A DNA stretch of 64,000 nt. Source: Halichondria panicea. Lineage: Eukaryota; Porifera; Demospongiae; Suberitida; Halichondriidae. A program made the position numbers and the translations under genes. The notes beneath the pieces were generated by a model. That model ran no database searches. It worked only from the letters and a program-made list of their open reading frames with translations, and was not told the DNA's origin. Location: contig NC_087391.1 of the NCBI RefSeq assembly GCF_963675165.1, positions 1,073,001-1,137,000 on the forward strand, given 5' to 3'. Positions 21,483 through 33,897 of the stretch are shown in pieces. The number at the start of each line of letters is the position of its first letter. Position 1 is the first letter of the stretch.

Positions 21483-24418
21483 TCAAGGTATTACGTAGTC
21501 ATACACTAAAGATTGTTCATAAGAGGGGTCTCCATTTTGCTCAGTTTGGTTGCCATGGTCTGCTGCTACGTTACTGTACACTAGATTAGGCTTCAGCTCA
21601 ATACCACCAGTTGTGGTGTGCTGTCTCGTGTCAGGAGTGCCCGGTCTCACCCCATACACTTTATTCTCTACCACCTCAATGTTCGCTGGGTCTGTGTGGG
21701 AGGGGATATTCAGTACATACATGTAGACGTCATTTGCTGTATATCTAGTAGTTAATGAATTGTACCATGCATGTGCGTAAGTAGTTTATACATCAAGGGG
21801 ACTCTGTCTGATTTCTTTTGGTGTAAGTAAATGCTAATTACCGTATATGCTAGATCAGAGGCCGTTCTTATAAAGGCCACTCTCAAATAGTAGCCTCCTT
21901 TGCTAGCAAAATGAAAGATTTAGTAGCCGCTCTCAAATAGTAGCCTCAGTGAACTTTGACTCTAGCATTTCTGCACGTGGCAGCCATATTAATACTAGCA
22001 GCTAGCTACATGTAGCTATAGGTAGCAGCTTGTTAGTGCTTCATAAAGACTTTTTCATGGCAGAGTTCGAGTTTATGCAGGTGAAAGAACTTTTGATGAC
22101 AAAAAAGTTGTTAAATTAGCTGGGGCTACTAAACACCACTCTTGAACAGTGGCCTCTCTCGAATTGTAGCCTCCTCTTCCATCAAAATGAAACATTTAGT
22201 AGCCACGGCCTCTGATCAAGCATATACGGTAATTAATGTCAGGGCATACTTATGTCGAATGATTTTTCTTTTCCTCTTGTTTTGATGTAGACCCCCAGTA
22301 TAGCAATGGTCATCACTAGTGTGAGTATCACAAACAGTAGCACACCGATCACGCCTCCAAAGGTGGCACTTATCTCAGATGGCACTGACAGATCTGCAAG
22401 TGTATAGCATATACATGTAGCGTATATAGCATCAAGAGTTCATAATAAAAGAGAGAGAATATCGTACGTATATATAGCATGCATCAGATATGTATTCGGA
22501 AAGTAACGTGATTTTTTGCCTGAAACGCTTGATCGAAATGACAATTTGGCAATTACAATGTGTTTGCTGCCTCGAGGCAAGTGGTGGCTCCTGGCACTCA
22601 GATCGGTCAGTTACCAAGCAGGAAGTCGCGTTACTTTCCAAATACATCTGATGCAAGGTAATGCTACGTTCGAGACCGTCTCTCTTTTATTGTGAACTCT
22701 TGATACGTATAGTGTTCATTGTGTTATCTTACATAAACCTCCACCTTTTGTTGCTTGTAATTTCTATACTCAAATTGTGGTCAGTGAAGTACCATGCACA
22801 TGCTCATTTGAGGGAGGCCACAATTTCTGCGTATTTATCGTGCATGGTACTCACCTAGTAGGCAGTTTTCTCCCAAGTAACCAGGGATACAGGTGGTGCA
22901 GTCTGTGGAGATGTTCCTCCCAGTGAGACACACACTGCAGTCATAGTTACTGTCCCAACCAGGCACACAAGTGGAGCAGCTGGAACCAAGATCACGATTA
23001 CCTATGCAATCAGAGCAATTTGTGTTAGGGTCAAAGTTAGTGGCCAAGCATGTTTGACAGAGTGTTGCTGGGTCCCCTCCTGGTAGAGCACACACACTGC
23101 AGTCTGCATCAGTGAACCTGTCTGGTTGTAGGCAGAGGGAGCAGTTGGTGACTGGGTCTCTGTTGGGTAGGCAACTAGTACAGTCTGAGGTAATGTCCCA
23201 GCCTGGTAGACACTGGGTGCAGTTGGTAGAGGCATCTCTGTTGGGTAGGCAACTAGTACAGTTCGAGGTGATGTCCCTGCCTGGTAGACACTGGATGCAG
23301 TTGGTAGAGGGGTCTCTGTTGGGTAGACACTGGCAGTTGGTAGAGGGAGCATGAACTGCAATTGGTTGAGGGATCTCTGTTAGGTAGACATTGTGTGCAA
23401 TTTTTTGCCATGTCGTAACCAAGCAGACAGCTCATACAGTTTTCGTTTTTGTTGAAATTTGGCTTAGCACAAGTTTCACAGTTTGTATCCATGTTGAAAT
23501 TTGAGTCCAAGCAGCTGTTGCAGCTTGCCTCAGGGTCTAGTCTGTCATTGATACAAGTTATGGAACCATCAGCTCGACATTCAGCCACTTGTGGATTGTT
23601 CTGAGATGTGGTTAAACAAACAGGTCCACAGAAACCAGGAGAGCACATGACTCTAAAACTCATAGTCATGTGAGATATGTTGTGGAATCCATTGAACGTC
23701 ATCTCCTCTGTGAAGTCTGCTCCAAGTTGGAGGTTGTCCAGGTCAATCAACAGACTGTCTATTATGTTCGGTAGTCCACTATCAATGGCTTCTATGAAGA
23801 ACTGAATCCTTCCCTGTGTAATAAATAAATAAGCAATTCCAACCACTCAGTGCTTAACTTACTGTCCATGCAGTCGTTTTTGGTATTACTGGTAGAGGAT
23901 TGGCTGCTACCCCGACGAAACCTGTTGGACCTTGACCAAATGTTGTGCTCATTTCACTGAATGGGCAAGTACTTCCTGACAGGCCATTACAGTTAGTGAA
24001 GGAATATGGAGGTGTAGGGGCATTGGGTACACTAACAGGTCTTGTCTCCAGTGATGCACCGAATGGTCTGATGGTCCAACGGAACCTGGTGTCACATCTC
24101 CCGTCTCCTGTGTTGTCACAGTTGGTGTTTCTGAATGGTTGATCATCACAGCACACTGGTACTAAGTTGTCAGCACTTGCCACATTACTCAGTGGAACAG
24201 CACATTCAGCACACAATCCGGTTGGGTTGGTGTAGTTGATAAAATTGACCGTCAGTACATATTCAGCTCTCACAGCAGTCTGCAGTAATGTAGAGTATTG
24301 TGGTTGTCCATTGAATTACATGCATTACATGCAATGTATTATAATTATGCAGTCCATTGCAGTAACTTACAGAAAATAGAGCAACTGCAATGATCACAAT
24401 TAGTGTTGTTTTAGCCAT
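21483..24418 (-). pseudogene. Delta-like gene E (tail type B, frameshifted copy related to gene M)
   Basis: Exons 24418-24371, 24279-23863, 23813-22855, 22393-22250 and 21736-21483. The signal peptide [20 protein letters not shown]-like exon and first half of exon 3 are nearly identical to gene M. Within the CxxC repeats a deletion of 92 bp relative to M (at about 23348) shifts the frame, so membrane and tail exons are lost from the reading frame. The last CxxC modules ([12 protein letters not shown]) resemble gene H. The membrane exon ([16 protein letters not shown]) and tail match gene I. The tail has two ITIM-like sites, LVYSNV and LVYDYV. It is a mosaic and currently broken gene. A CCAAT-type motif (ATTGG on the minus strand, about 24508) lies upstream. 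Confidence 0.75.
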
Positions 24419-25044
24419 TCTTTACAGAAGCCTATAGACCTAGCTATCTCTCTGCTCTCTGTTCTAGCCTTGTTTGTTTGTCACTGTGGTTCATGAAACT
24501 TTAAGCAGCCAATAAGGTGTGGCTCAATTAATTTTCGATCACTTAGTGGTCGAGACCATACATATTTTATGCCAACTGCTGTAGACTACACCTGTTTTTG
24601 TCATGTATACGAGAACAACGAGAGAAACTGACAACCGACAGGTGTAGGGGCATTGGGTACTAACAGGTCTTAGTAGTGATATAGCTACATATGTTAATAC
24701 TCATATCCCTAGTGTTTAAATACGTGATTGTAGTACACAGTTGACTTAATTAAGGTGCTTACATTGTCTCTTTTATTGTAACAGTTAATATAACTACAAT
24801 GCGATGTGTACTCATGAAATTACATAATGTGAAAATCAGGTTGATAGCCACTTGGACAATACAATTATAGTGTGCAGTTTCTGAGTTTTAACATAATGAC
24901 TTAAGTAGCATAAGAAGTGTGATATATATACATACAAACACAGTACATAACATGTGCACAGTTGTGATAGTGTGTTTCAGTTACTGGTGTGTCCTCTTAA
25001 AGTATTTAGTAGCACTACGTGCATGTAGCATGTATGCAGTCATT
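24419..25044. other. Spacer between genes E and F with duplication breakpoint
   Basis: Positions 24419-24640 are nearly identical to 57162-57380 upstream of gene M, so E and M share their promoter region. At 24641-24675 there is a 35-bp stray copy of exon-2 sequence (AGGTGTAGGGGCATTGGGTA...) matching 24010-24046. After it the sequence switches to one matching 46780-47000 beside gene K. Confidence 0.7.
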
Positions 25045-27124
25045 TTAAGATATCACATAGTCATAGACAGAAGATTGTTCGTTTTCATTCTCCTCTGGCT
25101 GGTTCCCATGATCTGCTGCCTCGTTACTACACACTAGGTTCAACTCAATACCACCAGTTGTAGTCCTGCCAGGAGTGCCCACTCCATACCCTGTATTCTC
25201 TACCACCTCAATGTCCGCTGTGTCTGTGTGGGAGGGGATATTCAGTACATGTATTTGCTGTACAATTAATTCTTGCAGTATTAATGCTTATGTAGTTTAC
25301 GCATCAATTAAGGGGACCAAACTCCTATGTAATTATACACGTTGTAAGTGAAAGTAGTTTGATCCCCAGGGCATACCTATGTTGAATGAGTTTTCTTTTC
25401 CTCTTGTTTTGATGTAGACCCCCAGTATAGCAATGATCATTACTAGTGTGAGTATCACAAGTAGTAGCACACCGATCACGCCTCCAGAGATGGCACTTAT
25501 CTCAGATGGCACTGATAGATTTGCAGGTGTAGGGTAAGTATATCATTCATTGTGCTATCACAAACCTCCAAACGTGTTGTTGGTGTGTGCTTGTAATTTC
25601 TGGTGTGTTTGTGTACTTTTAAATAAAATTGATCATGCAGTGTATTCTTTTGAGACTAGTCCTTTAAAATGACATTTTACATTACGAAAAGTAGTATTTG
25701 AGGCAGGCCACAATATAAAATATACTTTACTCACCTAGTACGCATTCTTCTCCCGAGTAACCAGGGATACAGGTGGTGCAGTCTGTAGACATGTTCCTCC
25801 CAGTGAGACACACACTGCAGTCATAGTTACTGTCCCAACCAGGCACACAAGTGGAGCAATCTGTACTTTCATCGTAGTTATCTTTACAGGTACAATTTTT
25901 GTTTGGGTCTTTCCCGGGAGAAAGGCATGTTTGACAGAGTGTTGCTGGGTCCCCTCCTGGTAGAGCACACACACTGCAATCTGTATCAGTGAACCTGTCT
26001 GGTTGTAGGCAGAGGGAGCAGTTGGTGACTGGGTCTCTGTTGGGTAGGCAACTAGTGCAGTCCGAGGTGATATCCCAGCCTGATAGACACTGGGTGCAGT
26101 TGGTAGAGTAATTTCTGTTAGGTAGACACTGTGTGCAGTTTTTTAGTTTATCAAATAAGTTAAGACAAGCTGTGCAGTTGGTGGTTGGGTCATAGTTGGT
26201 CTGTACGCAAGTGGAGCAGTCTGTAGTAATATCCAGGTTGTAGAGGCAGTCGTTGCAAGCTACAAGAGGTGAAGGGTCAAATCTGTTTTCAGTACATGTT
26301 AGAGTGCCATTAGTTTGACATGTCGCCACTCGTGGATTGTTCTGAGGTGTGGTAGTACAGTGAGGTCCACAGAAACCAGGAGAGCATTTGACTCTGAAAC
26401 TCATGGTCATGTGAGATATGTTGTGGAATCCAGTGAACGTCATCTCCTCAGTGAAGTCTGCTCCAAGTTGGAGGTTGTCCAGGTCAATCAACAGACTGTC
26501 TATTATGTTCGGGAGTCCACTATCCACGGCTTCTATAAGAAACTGAATCTGCCCCTACATGCATGCATGCATGTATATAAATAATTATAAATGGTAGGTG
26601 AATTGAACGTGAACTTACTGTCCATACAGTAAAATGTGTGCTTGAAACAGGTAGAGGATTGGGTGCTACTCCCAGTAGTGCTGTTGGACCTTGACCGAAT
26701 GTTGTGCTCATTTCATTGAATGGGCAAGTGCTGGTGGACATTGTACAGTCTTTAAAGAAGTAGGGAGGGTTGTCAGCATTGGGTATGCTGGGGGGTCTTG
26801 TCTCCAGTGATGCACCGAATGGTCTGATGATCCAACGGAACCTGGTGTCACATCTCTCCTCTCCTGTGTTGTTACAGTTGCCAAATTTTAATGGTTGTTC
26901 ATCACAGCACACTGGTATTGTGTCTGTAGGATGGCTTGTATTCAGAGGTCTCTGACATTCAGCACACAGTCCGGTTGGGTTGGTGTAGTTGATCAACTTG
27001 ACTGTCAGTATGAACTCACTTGTTACTGCTCCCTGTGTATACATGTACATATACAATTGTTCTTTACCGTAAAATATTCACTTACAAAGAGACTCAGAAG
27101 AATAAGTGCTAGTAACTTTTCCAT
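25045..27124 (-). CDS. Delta-like gene F (tail type B)
   Basis: Exons 27124-27086, 27032-26619, 26554-25735, 25511-25377 and 25271-25045; 1635 nt, 544 residues, frame open. Signal peptide [17 protein letters not shown]-like exon starting [14 protein letters not shown]-like core [14 protein letters not shown]; a single variable CxxC module (CLPNRNYSTNC), then a short C-terminal set ending [13 protein letters not shown]. The usual acceptor of the membrane exon is mutated (CAG to CAA). The next AG, 9 bases on, keeps frame and is used in this model. The start of the tail exon (25271) is also inferred from phase. The first ITIM-like tyrosine of the tail is Cys (NLVCSN); the terminal SVYDYV site remains. 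A TATA-like AT run lies about 35 bp upstream of the start codon. Confidence 0.72.
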
Positions 27125-27394
27125 ATATGTAGCTTGTTAGTTTCTCACACGCTATTATATATAAATGTGTCAGTATAATAGTGATACCATTTATACTATA
27201 AGTGTGAAGGATCAGGCTCGTACTCCATGTATATATAACTCAGTTGCTTACGTTGTCTCTTTCATTGTTGACATAAACTTCAATGCACTGCATGTATGTA
27301 TCAAGATTCCATGCACTGTTGACTGTATTCATTAAAATAGAGCCATAAGTCTTATGATAGCTGTCAAGTTGTGTTTGCTATGTAAGTTCCTGCA

Positions 27395-27640
27395 TGAGTT
27401 TTGGTTGGGTTTGTGTAGTTGATGAAATTCACTGACAGCATGCACACACCTATATATATCAATATGCACCTATATATATCGATATATAGTTACGCTACAC
27501 TTTTGCGTGGGCTTTTACATAGGTGAAAGACAACTCACTGATGTGTAATGTGCACATATATATACAGATGTTCTAGCTCCAAAGCAGTACAACGTAATCT
27601 TCATGCCAGTCCTATATATAGCTATACATGCGTAGTACAC
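27395..27640 (-). pseudogene. Relic of MNNL and signal-peptide exons
   Basis: TTGGTTGGGTTTGTGTAGTTGATG at about 27401-27424 is the start of an MNNL exon, and 27535-27605 matches a tail-A-class signal-peptide exon (CTCCAAAGCAGTACAACGTAATC). The rest of the gene is gone. The same pair of remnants recurs at 51385-51600, ahead of the very similar tail of gene L. Confidence 0.7.
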
Positions 27641-27874
27641 TCAGTGACACCTCTTACTAATCATGTGATATCACCAACCACTCTATATAGTTGGATTCAA
27701 AACTGCTGCTTATGATTCAGTTACAGCTTGTTTGTACAATGTCTAATATAGATGTACGTGCAGTAATGTTGTGTATTTGTAATTAAAGTGCATAGTTGGT
27801 ATTTCAGTTACTGCACACGGTGTGTCCTCAAAGAGCAATATAAAACAACTTATATAGTTACTATGCAGTCGTTT

Positions 27875-30492
27875 TTAAGATATGTAGGAATAGACAGAAG
27901 ATTGTTCATCAATTTTGTCTTCGTTTTGCTCAGTCTGTTTGCCGGAGTCTGCTGCTACATCACTATACCCTAGGTCCAGCTCAATACCACCAGTTGTAGT
28001 CCTGCCAGGAGTGCCCACTCCATACCCTGTATTCTCTACCACCTCAATGGCTGTTTCTGTGTGGGTGGATATTTAGTACGTTGAGTTTTCCATTTCATTA
28101 TTGCCTGAATTTCTCTTATGCCATGTAAATTGTATATATAATATACATGTTGTAAGTGAAAGTATAGTTTGCTTATTAATTGGTGCCCCATGGTATACCT
28201 ATGTCCAATGAGTTCTCTTTTCCTCTTGTTTTGATATATACCCCCAGTATAGCAATGATCATTACTAGTGTGAGTATCACGAGCAGTAGCACACCAATCA
28301 CACCTCCAGAGGTGGCACTTATCTCAGATGGCACTGACAGATCTGCAAGTGTATAAATAGCATAGCACATTATTATTTATTTTGTGATTGTGTGTACTCT
28401 GGAAAGTATGCATAATTATACCTATGAGAGGTGAATAGTGCCAAAAGAAAACGAATTTGCTGTGTTAGGAGGCGGCGGTGTTTACTTGGTGGCGGCAAAA
28501 ATGAATATAGATGAGGTTAGAACCACTTGACCTTAGCTAATAGAGAAATAGACCTTAGCTAATAGAGAAACAGAGGGTGCTCCTGTGCTAGCCTCGAGAC
28601 CATTCGCAGCCTGATATCAGGTCAGCGCTAGAGCAACTGTCTGTACTGGTGATAACTTTAATTAGTTAAAGGTCAAGTGGTCCAACATTATCTTATTCAA
28701 TATATTCGAGGTTAAGCCGCCTCCACCAAGTAAACAACCGCCGTAATCTCGAGGTTAAGCCGCCGCCACCGTAGATTGAGTCAACAAACGCCTCCGCCAC
28801 ATTCGAAGTTAAGCCACCGCCAGCAAGTAAACACCCGCCTCCTAAAAACATCCTCCTTTTGGCACTACTCACCCCTCATATATACCGTATGTCCAAATTG
28901 TGATCAGTGTTTTCTAACTTTCATTGAGACTATAATTTTGTATGACTCTAAAATGGTAATCTTTATGATGGCTTATAACAATATGAAAGCCTCTTATTTG
29001 AGGTAGGCCACAATTTGAGCATACATCATGGTACTCACCTAGTAGGCACTCTTCTCCCGAGTAACCAGGGATACAGGTGGTGCAGTCTGTGGACATGTTC
29101 CTCCCAGTGAGACACACACTGCAGTCATAGTTACTGTCCCAACCAGGCACACAAGTGGAGCAATCTGTACTTTCATCATAGTTGTCTTTACAGGTACAAT
29201 TGTTGTTCGGGTCTCTCCCAGAAGAAAGGCATGTTTGACAGAGTGTTGCTGGGTCCCCTCCTGATAGAACACACACACTGCAGTCTGTATCAGTGAACCT
29301 GTCTGGTTGTAGGCAGAGGGAGCAGTTGGTGACTGGATCTCTGTTGGGTAGGCAACTAGTACAGTCTGAGGTGATGTCCCAGCTTGGTAGGCACTGAGTG
29401 CAGTTGGTAGAGGGATCTCTGTTGGGTAGGCACTGGGTGCAGTTGGTAGAGGGATCTCTGTTGGGTAGGCACTGGGTGCAGTTTGTTAGTTTATCATAAA
29501 ATTCCAACAAACATGATGTACAGCCATTGAGAGGATTGAAAGTAGAGTCCAAGCATGAAGCACAGTTTGTGTTTGGGTCATACATGTAGCTTGTGTCACA
29601 GGCTGTGCAATTAGTGGTTGTGTCCAGGTTGTAGAGGCAGTCGTTGCAGGCTACAAGAGGTGAAGGGTCTAATCGATTATCAGTACATGTTAGAGTGCCA
29701 TTAGCTCGACATTCGGCCACTCGTGGATTGTTCTGAGGTGTGGTGGTACAGTGAGGTCCACAGAAACCAGGAGAGCACTCGACTCTAAAACTCATGGTCA
29801 TGTGAGATATGTTGTGGAATCCAGTGAACGTCATCTCCTCTGTGAAGTCTGCTCCAAGTTGGAGGTTGTCCAGGTCAATCAACAGACTGTCTATTATGTT
29901 CGGGAGTCCACTATCCAATGCTTCTATGAAGAACTGAATTTGCCCCTATATAAAATATTTAAAAATGGTAGGTGAATTGAACGTGAACTTACTGTCCACA
30001 CAATAGAATCTGTTTTTGAAACACGTAAAGGATTGTCTGTTACTCCCAGTAGTGCTGTTGGACCTTGACCGAATGTTGTGCTCATTTCACTGAATGGGCA
30101 AGTGCTGGGGGACATTGTACAGTCTGTGAAGAAGTAGGGAGGGTTGGCAGCATTGGGTATACTGGGGGGTCTTGCCTCCAGTGATGCACCGAATGGTCTG
30201 ATGGTCCAACGGAACCTGGTGTCACATCTCTCCTCTCCTGTGTTGTCACAGTTGCCAGATTTGAAAGGTAGTTCATCACAGCACACTGGTATTGTGTTTG
30301 TAGGATAGCTTGTATTCAGCGGTCTCTGACATTCAGCACACAGTCCGCTTGGGTTGGTGTAGTTTACCAAGTTGACTGTCAGTATGAACTCACTTGTTAC
30401 TGCTCCCTGTGTATACATAATTATATACATACAGCCGTAAAATATTCACTTACAAAGAGACTCAGAAGAATAAGTGCTAGTAACTTTTCCAT
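27875..30492 (-). CDS. Delta-like gene G (tail type B)
   Basis: Exons 30492-30454, 30406-29993, 29945-29039, 28342-28199 and 28056-27875; 1686 nt, 561 residues. The signal peptide is of the MEKLL class; MNNL-like domain; DSL-like core [14 protein letters not shown]; CxxC series with two exact [13 protein letters not shown] modules and the end [13 protein letters not shown]. Membrane helix [20 protein letters not shown]. The tail model uses an acceptor deeper in the exon than in E or I because an upstream stop and a 2-bp loss rule out the usual one, so that end is uncertain. The tail holds DLGYSDV and SSVYSYI, both fitting the ITIM consensus. The intron before the membrane exon carries a 445-bp inverted-repeat element (28429-28873). 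Confidence 0.72.
28429..28873. mobile_element. Inverted-repeat element in gene G intron 3
   Basis: GAGGTGAATAGTGCCAAAAG at the left and CTTTTGGCACTACTCACCCC at the right are inverted ends. Inside are several GGCGGCGG / CCGCCGCC and AGTAAACA / TGTTTACT pairs. No open frame. Confidence 0.7.
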
Positions 30493-30824
30493 AGCTAGCT
30501 TGTTAGATTCTCGCACGCTATTGTTAAGTGTGTCAGTAGTGGTGATAGCATTTATATACTAGTTTATGCTCGTACCCCATTTGTATGTATAACTTGTTGA
30601 CTTAAATTGCCCTCTTTCATTGTTGACATAAACTGCAATGCACTGAATGTTTTTGTGCCAAAGTCTATGGTAGCTGTCTGCATGTGTTTGCTAGTGTGTA
30701 TTATTATGTAGTTTCCTTGAGTTCTGATCATATGCTGCATGATTATTATAAAAATGTAATACAAACACAAATCACAACAAACTTAGTTACACATTCAGAT
30801 TGTAGTTTCTGTACATATATAGGT

Positions 30825-31020
30825 CTTCTCTATTCTCCTGCTCTCTGGCTCTCTTTTTCCTTACAGCTCAGTGCTATCCCCGTTCAATTCTTTCCTGAGC
30901 TCTACCACTCCTCTGCTGTCTCCATAGGTGGTATGGGTCTCGCTCCATTTTTGTCCAGCTCATAGTCTTCTGCATGCATGCATGTGTACAGTGATGTAAT
31001 ACATAGCCTGAAAGCTTCAC
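30825..31020 (-). pseudogene. Stray tail-type-C exon, frameshifted
   Basis: Matches the last exon of gene M (54825-55004): [10 protein letters not shown] is readable, then a deletion shifts the frame and gives an early stop. The upstream exons that should precede it are missing. Flanking DNA (30650-30830) also matches that around 54660-54830, so a whole gene-M-like gene has been truncated here. Confidence 0.8.
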
Positions 31021-31042
31021 TTACTGTGTTTTATCAGGTCAG

Positions 31043-31870
31043 GTCGATATCCAGTAATATTGCTGGTGGGATCCCCAGCCGATACAGGTAAGATTTAATT
31101 TTATGTTTGCTAAATTAAGCTACCACGTTATAATCTTAGAATCTGAAAGTGCTAAGGTATGTTGGAGATAAAAAGAAATCTGAGTGGGGCAAGCACTGGA
31201 TCACCAAAGGATTTGACAGTGAGTTCAGTTTTAATACAGTCATTATGATTGTGTATGCGTAGTAATGATCGATAAACCTGTTTCTTAATCACATTTACGT
31301 ACAGGTTTGGAGCTGGTGCTTCAGAATACGGCTGGGAAGTATTGTGTGGGGGATGAGGTGAGTGTTTACAATGGCCACTTTACCTTTGCTCTCTTGGCAG
31401 GGTCTCCGTGGGGAACAAGGTACGGTGGACCCCTCGTCTCATCAAGGTACTCGATAATGGCCAGCTGGGTGGGTGAGGGGATGAATGTGAGTGATAGTAA
31501 TAAATGAGCAGTTAACGTACAGACTCTGTGAGGACTAGTCCGTCTATCTCCAAGGTAAGTACCACACACTGAGGGTTCAAAGCTTTGTACGAGTCTGTAA
31601 ACTGTCAAAAAAGTCTCATAATTAACATAAATCATAATTACTAATTACCTGCTGTCCACCATCTTTCACCAGATGAACAGCCTTGTACTCGTACTCTATA
31701 CCTTTTAGCGCAAGAGCTGCACTGAACAAGATAACATTGAAACAGGGGCCGTGGGCTTGACCATGTCTAGGGGGTGGACCAGTAATTATTAGGTAGCTAG
31801 ACTGTTAACCCTCTCACCAAATCTCACTCTCCAGGAGCAGGAGCTGGGGTCAAACAAGTGGAGGATGGGC
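31043..31870. pseudogene. GSTZ1: Scrambled partial copy of GSTZ1
   Basis: Exons equal to 6-8 of the neighbouring gene lie on the plus strand (31043-31087 ISSNIAGG; about 31142-31217 VGDKKKSEWGKHWITKGFD; about 31305-31357 LELVLQNTAGKYCVGDE). Exons equal to 2-5 lie on the minus strand (31385-31470 LAIIEYLDETRG; about 31526-31600 LEIDGLVLTES; about 31648-31718 ALKGIEYEYKAVHLV; about 31828-31865 SSCSWRVRF). The exon-6 copy is 45 nt instead of 43 and so shifts frame. The last two exons are missing. It is a duplicated copy broken by a local inversion and is not functional. Confidence 0.85.
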
Positions 31871-32274
31871 TGGAGAGGGGTGAACGGGTGCATGTAGGGT
31901 CTATGTACGTCAGACCATGCTAGTACATGAATGTGTGTTTACTATTGACTGATCATGAGCATTTATAGTTCTTACTAGATTCTAGTTGTAAACTATTGAT
32001 ACATTCATTATACCCTGATAGTTTAAGCGGCCATCTTCTATGTCTCTCACACCTTCCTTGCAGTGTCACTGTGGATTTCAAGAGGTGTTCCAAGGATCTC
32101 TAACCTATCTTTAGAGCTTTATTGCTGACTCAATGAACAATCATGATCACGATTAGTTTCCTTACATTCTTGATTTTGTTCACAATTGACTCACATTCAC
32201 AACATCACAACATATTAAAACCTTAAAATGTCAAAAATAATAATATATGGACAGTCAGTATAGTCAGTCACTAG

Positions 32275-33897
32275 TTATGTCTTTGGAGGTGTGTCCGGCT
32301 GGTTGTCAGGGTGTGACTTGTGATAGGCCTCCAGAGTCTCCAAGGCAGAGCACACTCTAGTGATGGTCGGGTACACACTCATCTCAACTTTGAATCTAGC
32401 TAGGGGAGGGGGGGGGGGTGAGGTGAAAAGGATAAAATAAAAGGTTGTGTAAAGCAGCTAGCAGATACTATTCATAGATGGTAGCAATTGAAATATTGGA
32501 GCTATAGCTATAGATCTACATCGATCACTATAGAATCCAAGTGCAAGGAATATTGAATTTCGTGTACATAATTACCTGTTAGCATTGTAGAGCTGTGGTA
32601 CTAGACAGAGGTCAGCCATCGTCACCTGAGAGAGGTGCTACATGTAGTCGTTGGTTACTAATATACAGACTCACCTCATCCCCCACACAGTACTTCCCTG
32701 CCGTTTTCTGAAGCACCAGCTCCAAACCTGTGAAAATGATGAACACTACTTTAGAAAGAAATCCTACTACACAGAAATAGTATAGCGTATGGTATAACCT
32801 ATCACAACCAAATACACAAGCTGCAACTGTTCCTAGAAATTGCTTAACCAGTATTACATTATAGCGAGGTGAGACGACAAAGTTACAAAAAGGACTACAA
32901 GGACCTTTTGAAATAAGAGCAAACCATTTATCAACATGCAAGCAATTGTATACATTAGAGAACCACCATACTGTCAAATCCTTTGGTGATCCAGTGCTTG
33001 CCCCACTCAAATTTCTTTTCATCCCCAACATACTTGAGCACCCTCAGGTTCTGAAATTGCAAATCCAATATAAACAGCAGGAGCAGATTATTTTACACCT
33101 GTATTGGCTGAATCCCAGCAGCAATGTTGTTGGATATCGACCTGACATGAGAAATGAATATCGATCATTAAATAATGTAAGACAACAGTATACATTCCAA
33201 TGAATGGTCACCTCACCCGTGCTCTCTTGGCAGGGTCTCCGTGGGGAACGAGGTACGGTGGGCCTCTCGTCTCATCAAGGTACTCGATAATGGCCAGCTG
33301 GGTGGGTGAGGGGATGAACGTGATATAGTATAAATGAGCAGTTAACGTACAGACTCTGTGAGGACTAGTCCGTCTATCTCCAAGGTAGGCACCACACACT
33401 GAGGGTTCAAAGCTTTGTAGGAGTCTGCAAACTGAACGATAATGAAAAATCAACAAACACAGACGTCTAAATTTGTTTGGATGATCGTAAACACACCTGT
33501 TGTCCGCCATCTTGTACCAGATGAACAGGTTTGTACTCGTACTCGATACCTTTCAGTGCAAGAGCTGCAAGCGCAAGAAGACGTACACAAATATCAATGG
33601 ACGACTGAGTTAATTAGCAACGAATATACTACGGATCTCACCAAATCTCACTCTCCAGGAGCAGGAGCTTCTGTAGTAAGAGTGGAGGATGGGCTGCATG
33701 AGGGGGTGGGGTGCATGAGGTTGCTGTCAAAGACAGAGGATATATTCTACAGTGCAGTCATAGATACTATAAGTAATTTATAATATCTATGATGCAGTGT
33801 TGGCCTGGGTGGATGAGGCGTGCCAAAGGTAGCTGTGGGTTCCTAGCTTATGGATGAACTTGGTTTTTACTTGTTAACTCACAGTTTCAGCTGCCAT
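32275..33897 (-). CDS. GSTZ1: Maleylacetoacetate isomerase / glutathione transferase zeta
   Basis: Ten exons: 33897-33883, 33693-33642, 33564-33497, 33431-33351, 33297-33212, 33141-33099, 33050-32972, 32727-32675, 32625-32576 and 32395-32275. They total 648 nt and 215 residues, the usual size for the family, with every splice phase consistent. The zeta signature SSCSWRVR lies at residues 14-21, with the catalytic Ser14-Ser15-Cys16 in the same positions as in known GSTZ1. Thioredoxin-like N-terminal domain through LAIIEYLDETRG; helical C-terminal domain with ISNNIAAGIQPIQ, EWGKHWITKGFD and TMADLCLVPQLYNANRF. The family isomerises maleylacetoacetate to fumarylacetoacetate in tyrosine breakdown using glutathione, in cytosol and mitochondria. 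It lies head-to-head with POMT2 and downstream of its own broken copy. Confidence 0.95.

Noticed and set aside
22432-22656. Minus-strand frame in intron 3 of gene E
   Set aside because: The sequence has an inverted-repeat look (GCATCAGATGTATTCGGAAAGTAACG and its complement near 22630), so it is more likely a small transposon than an exon.
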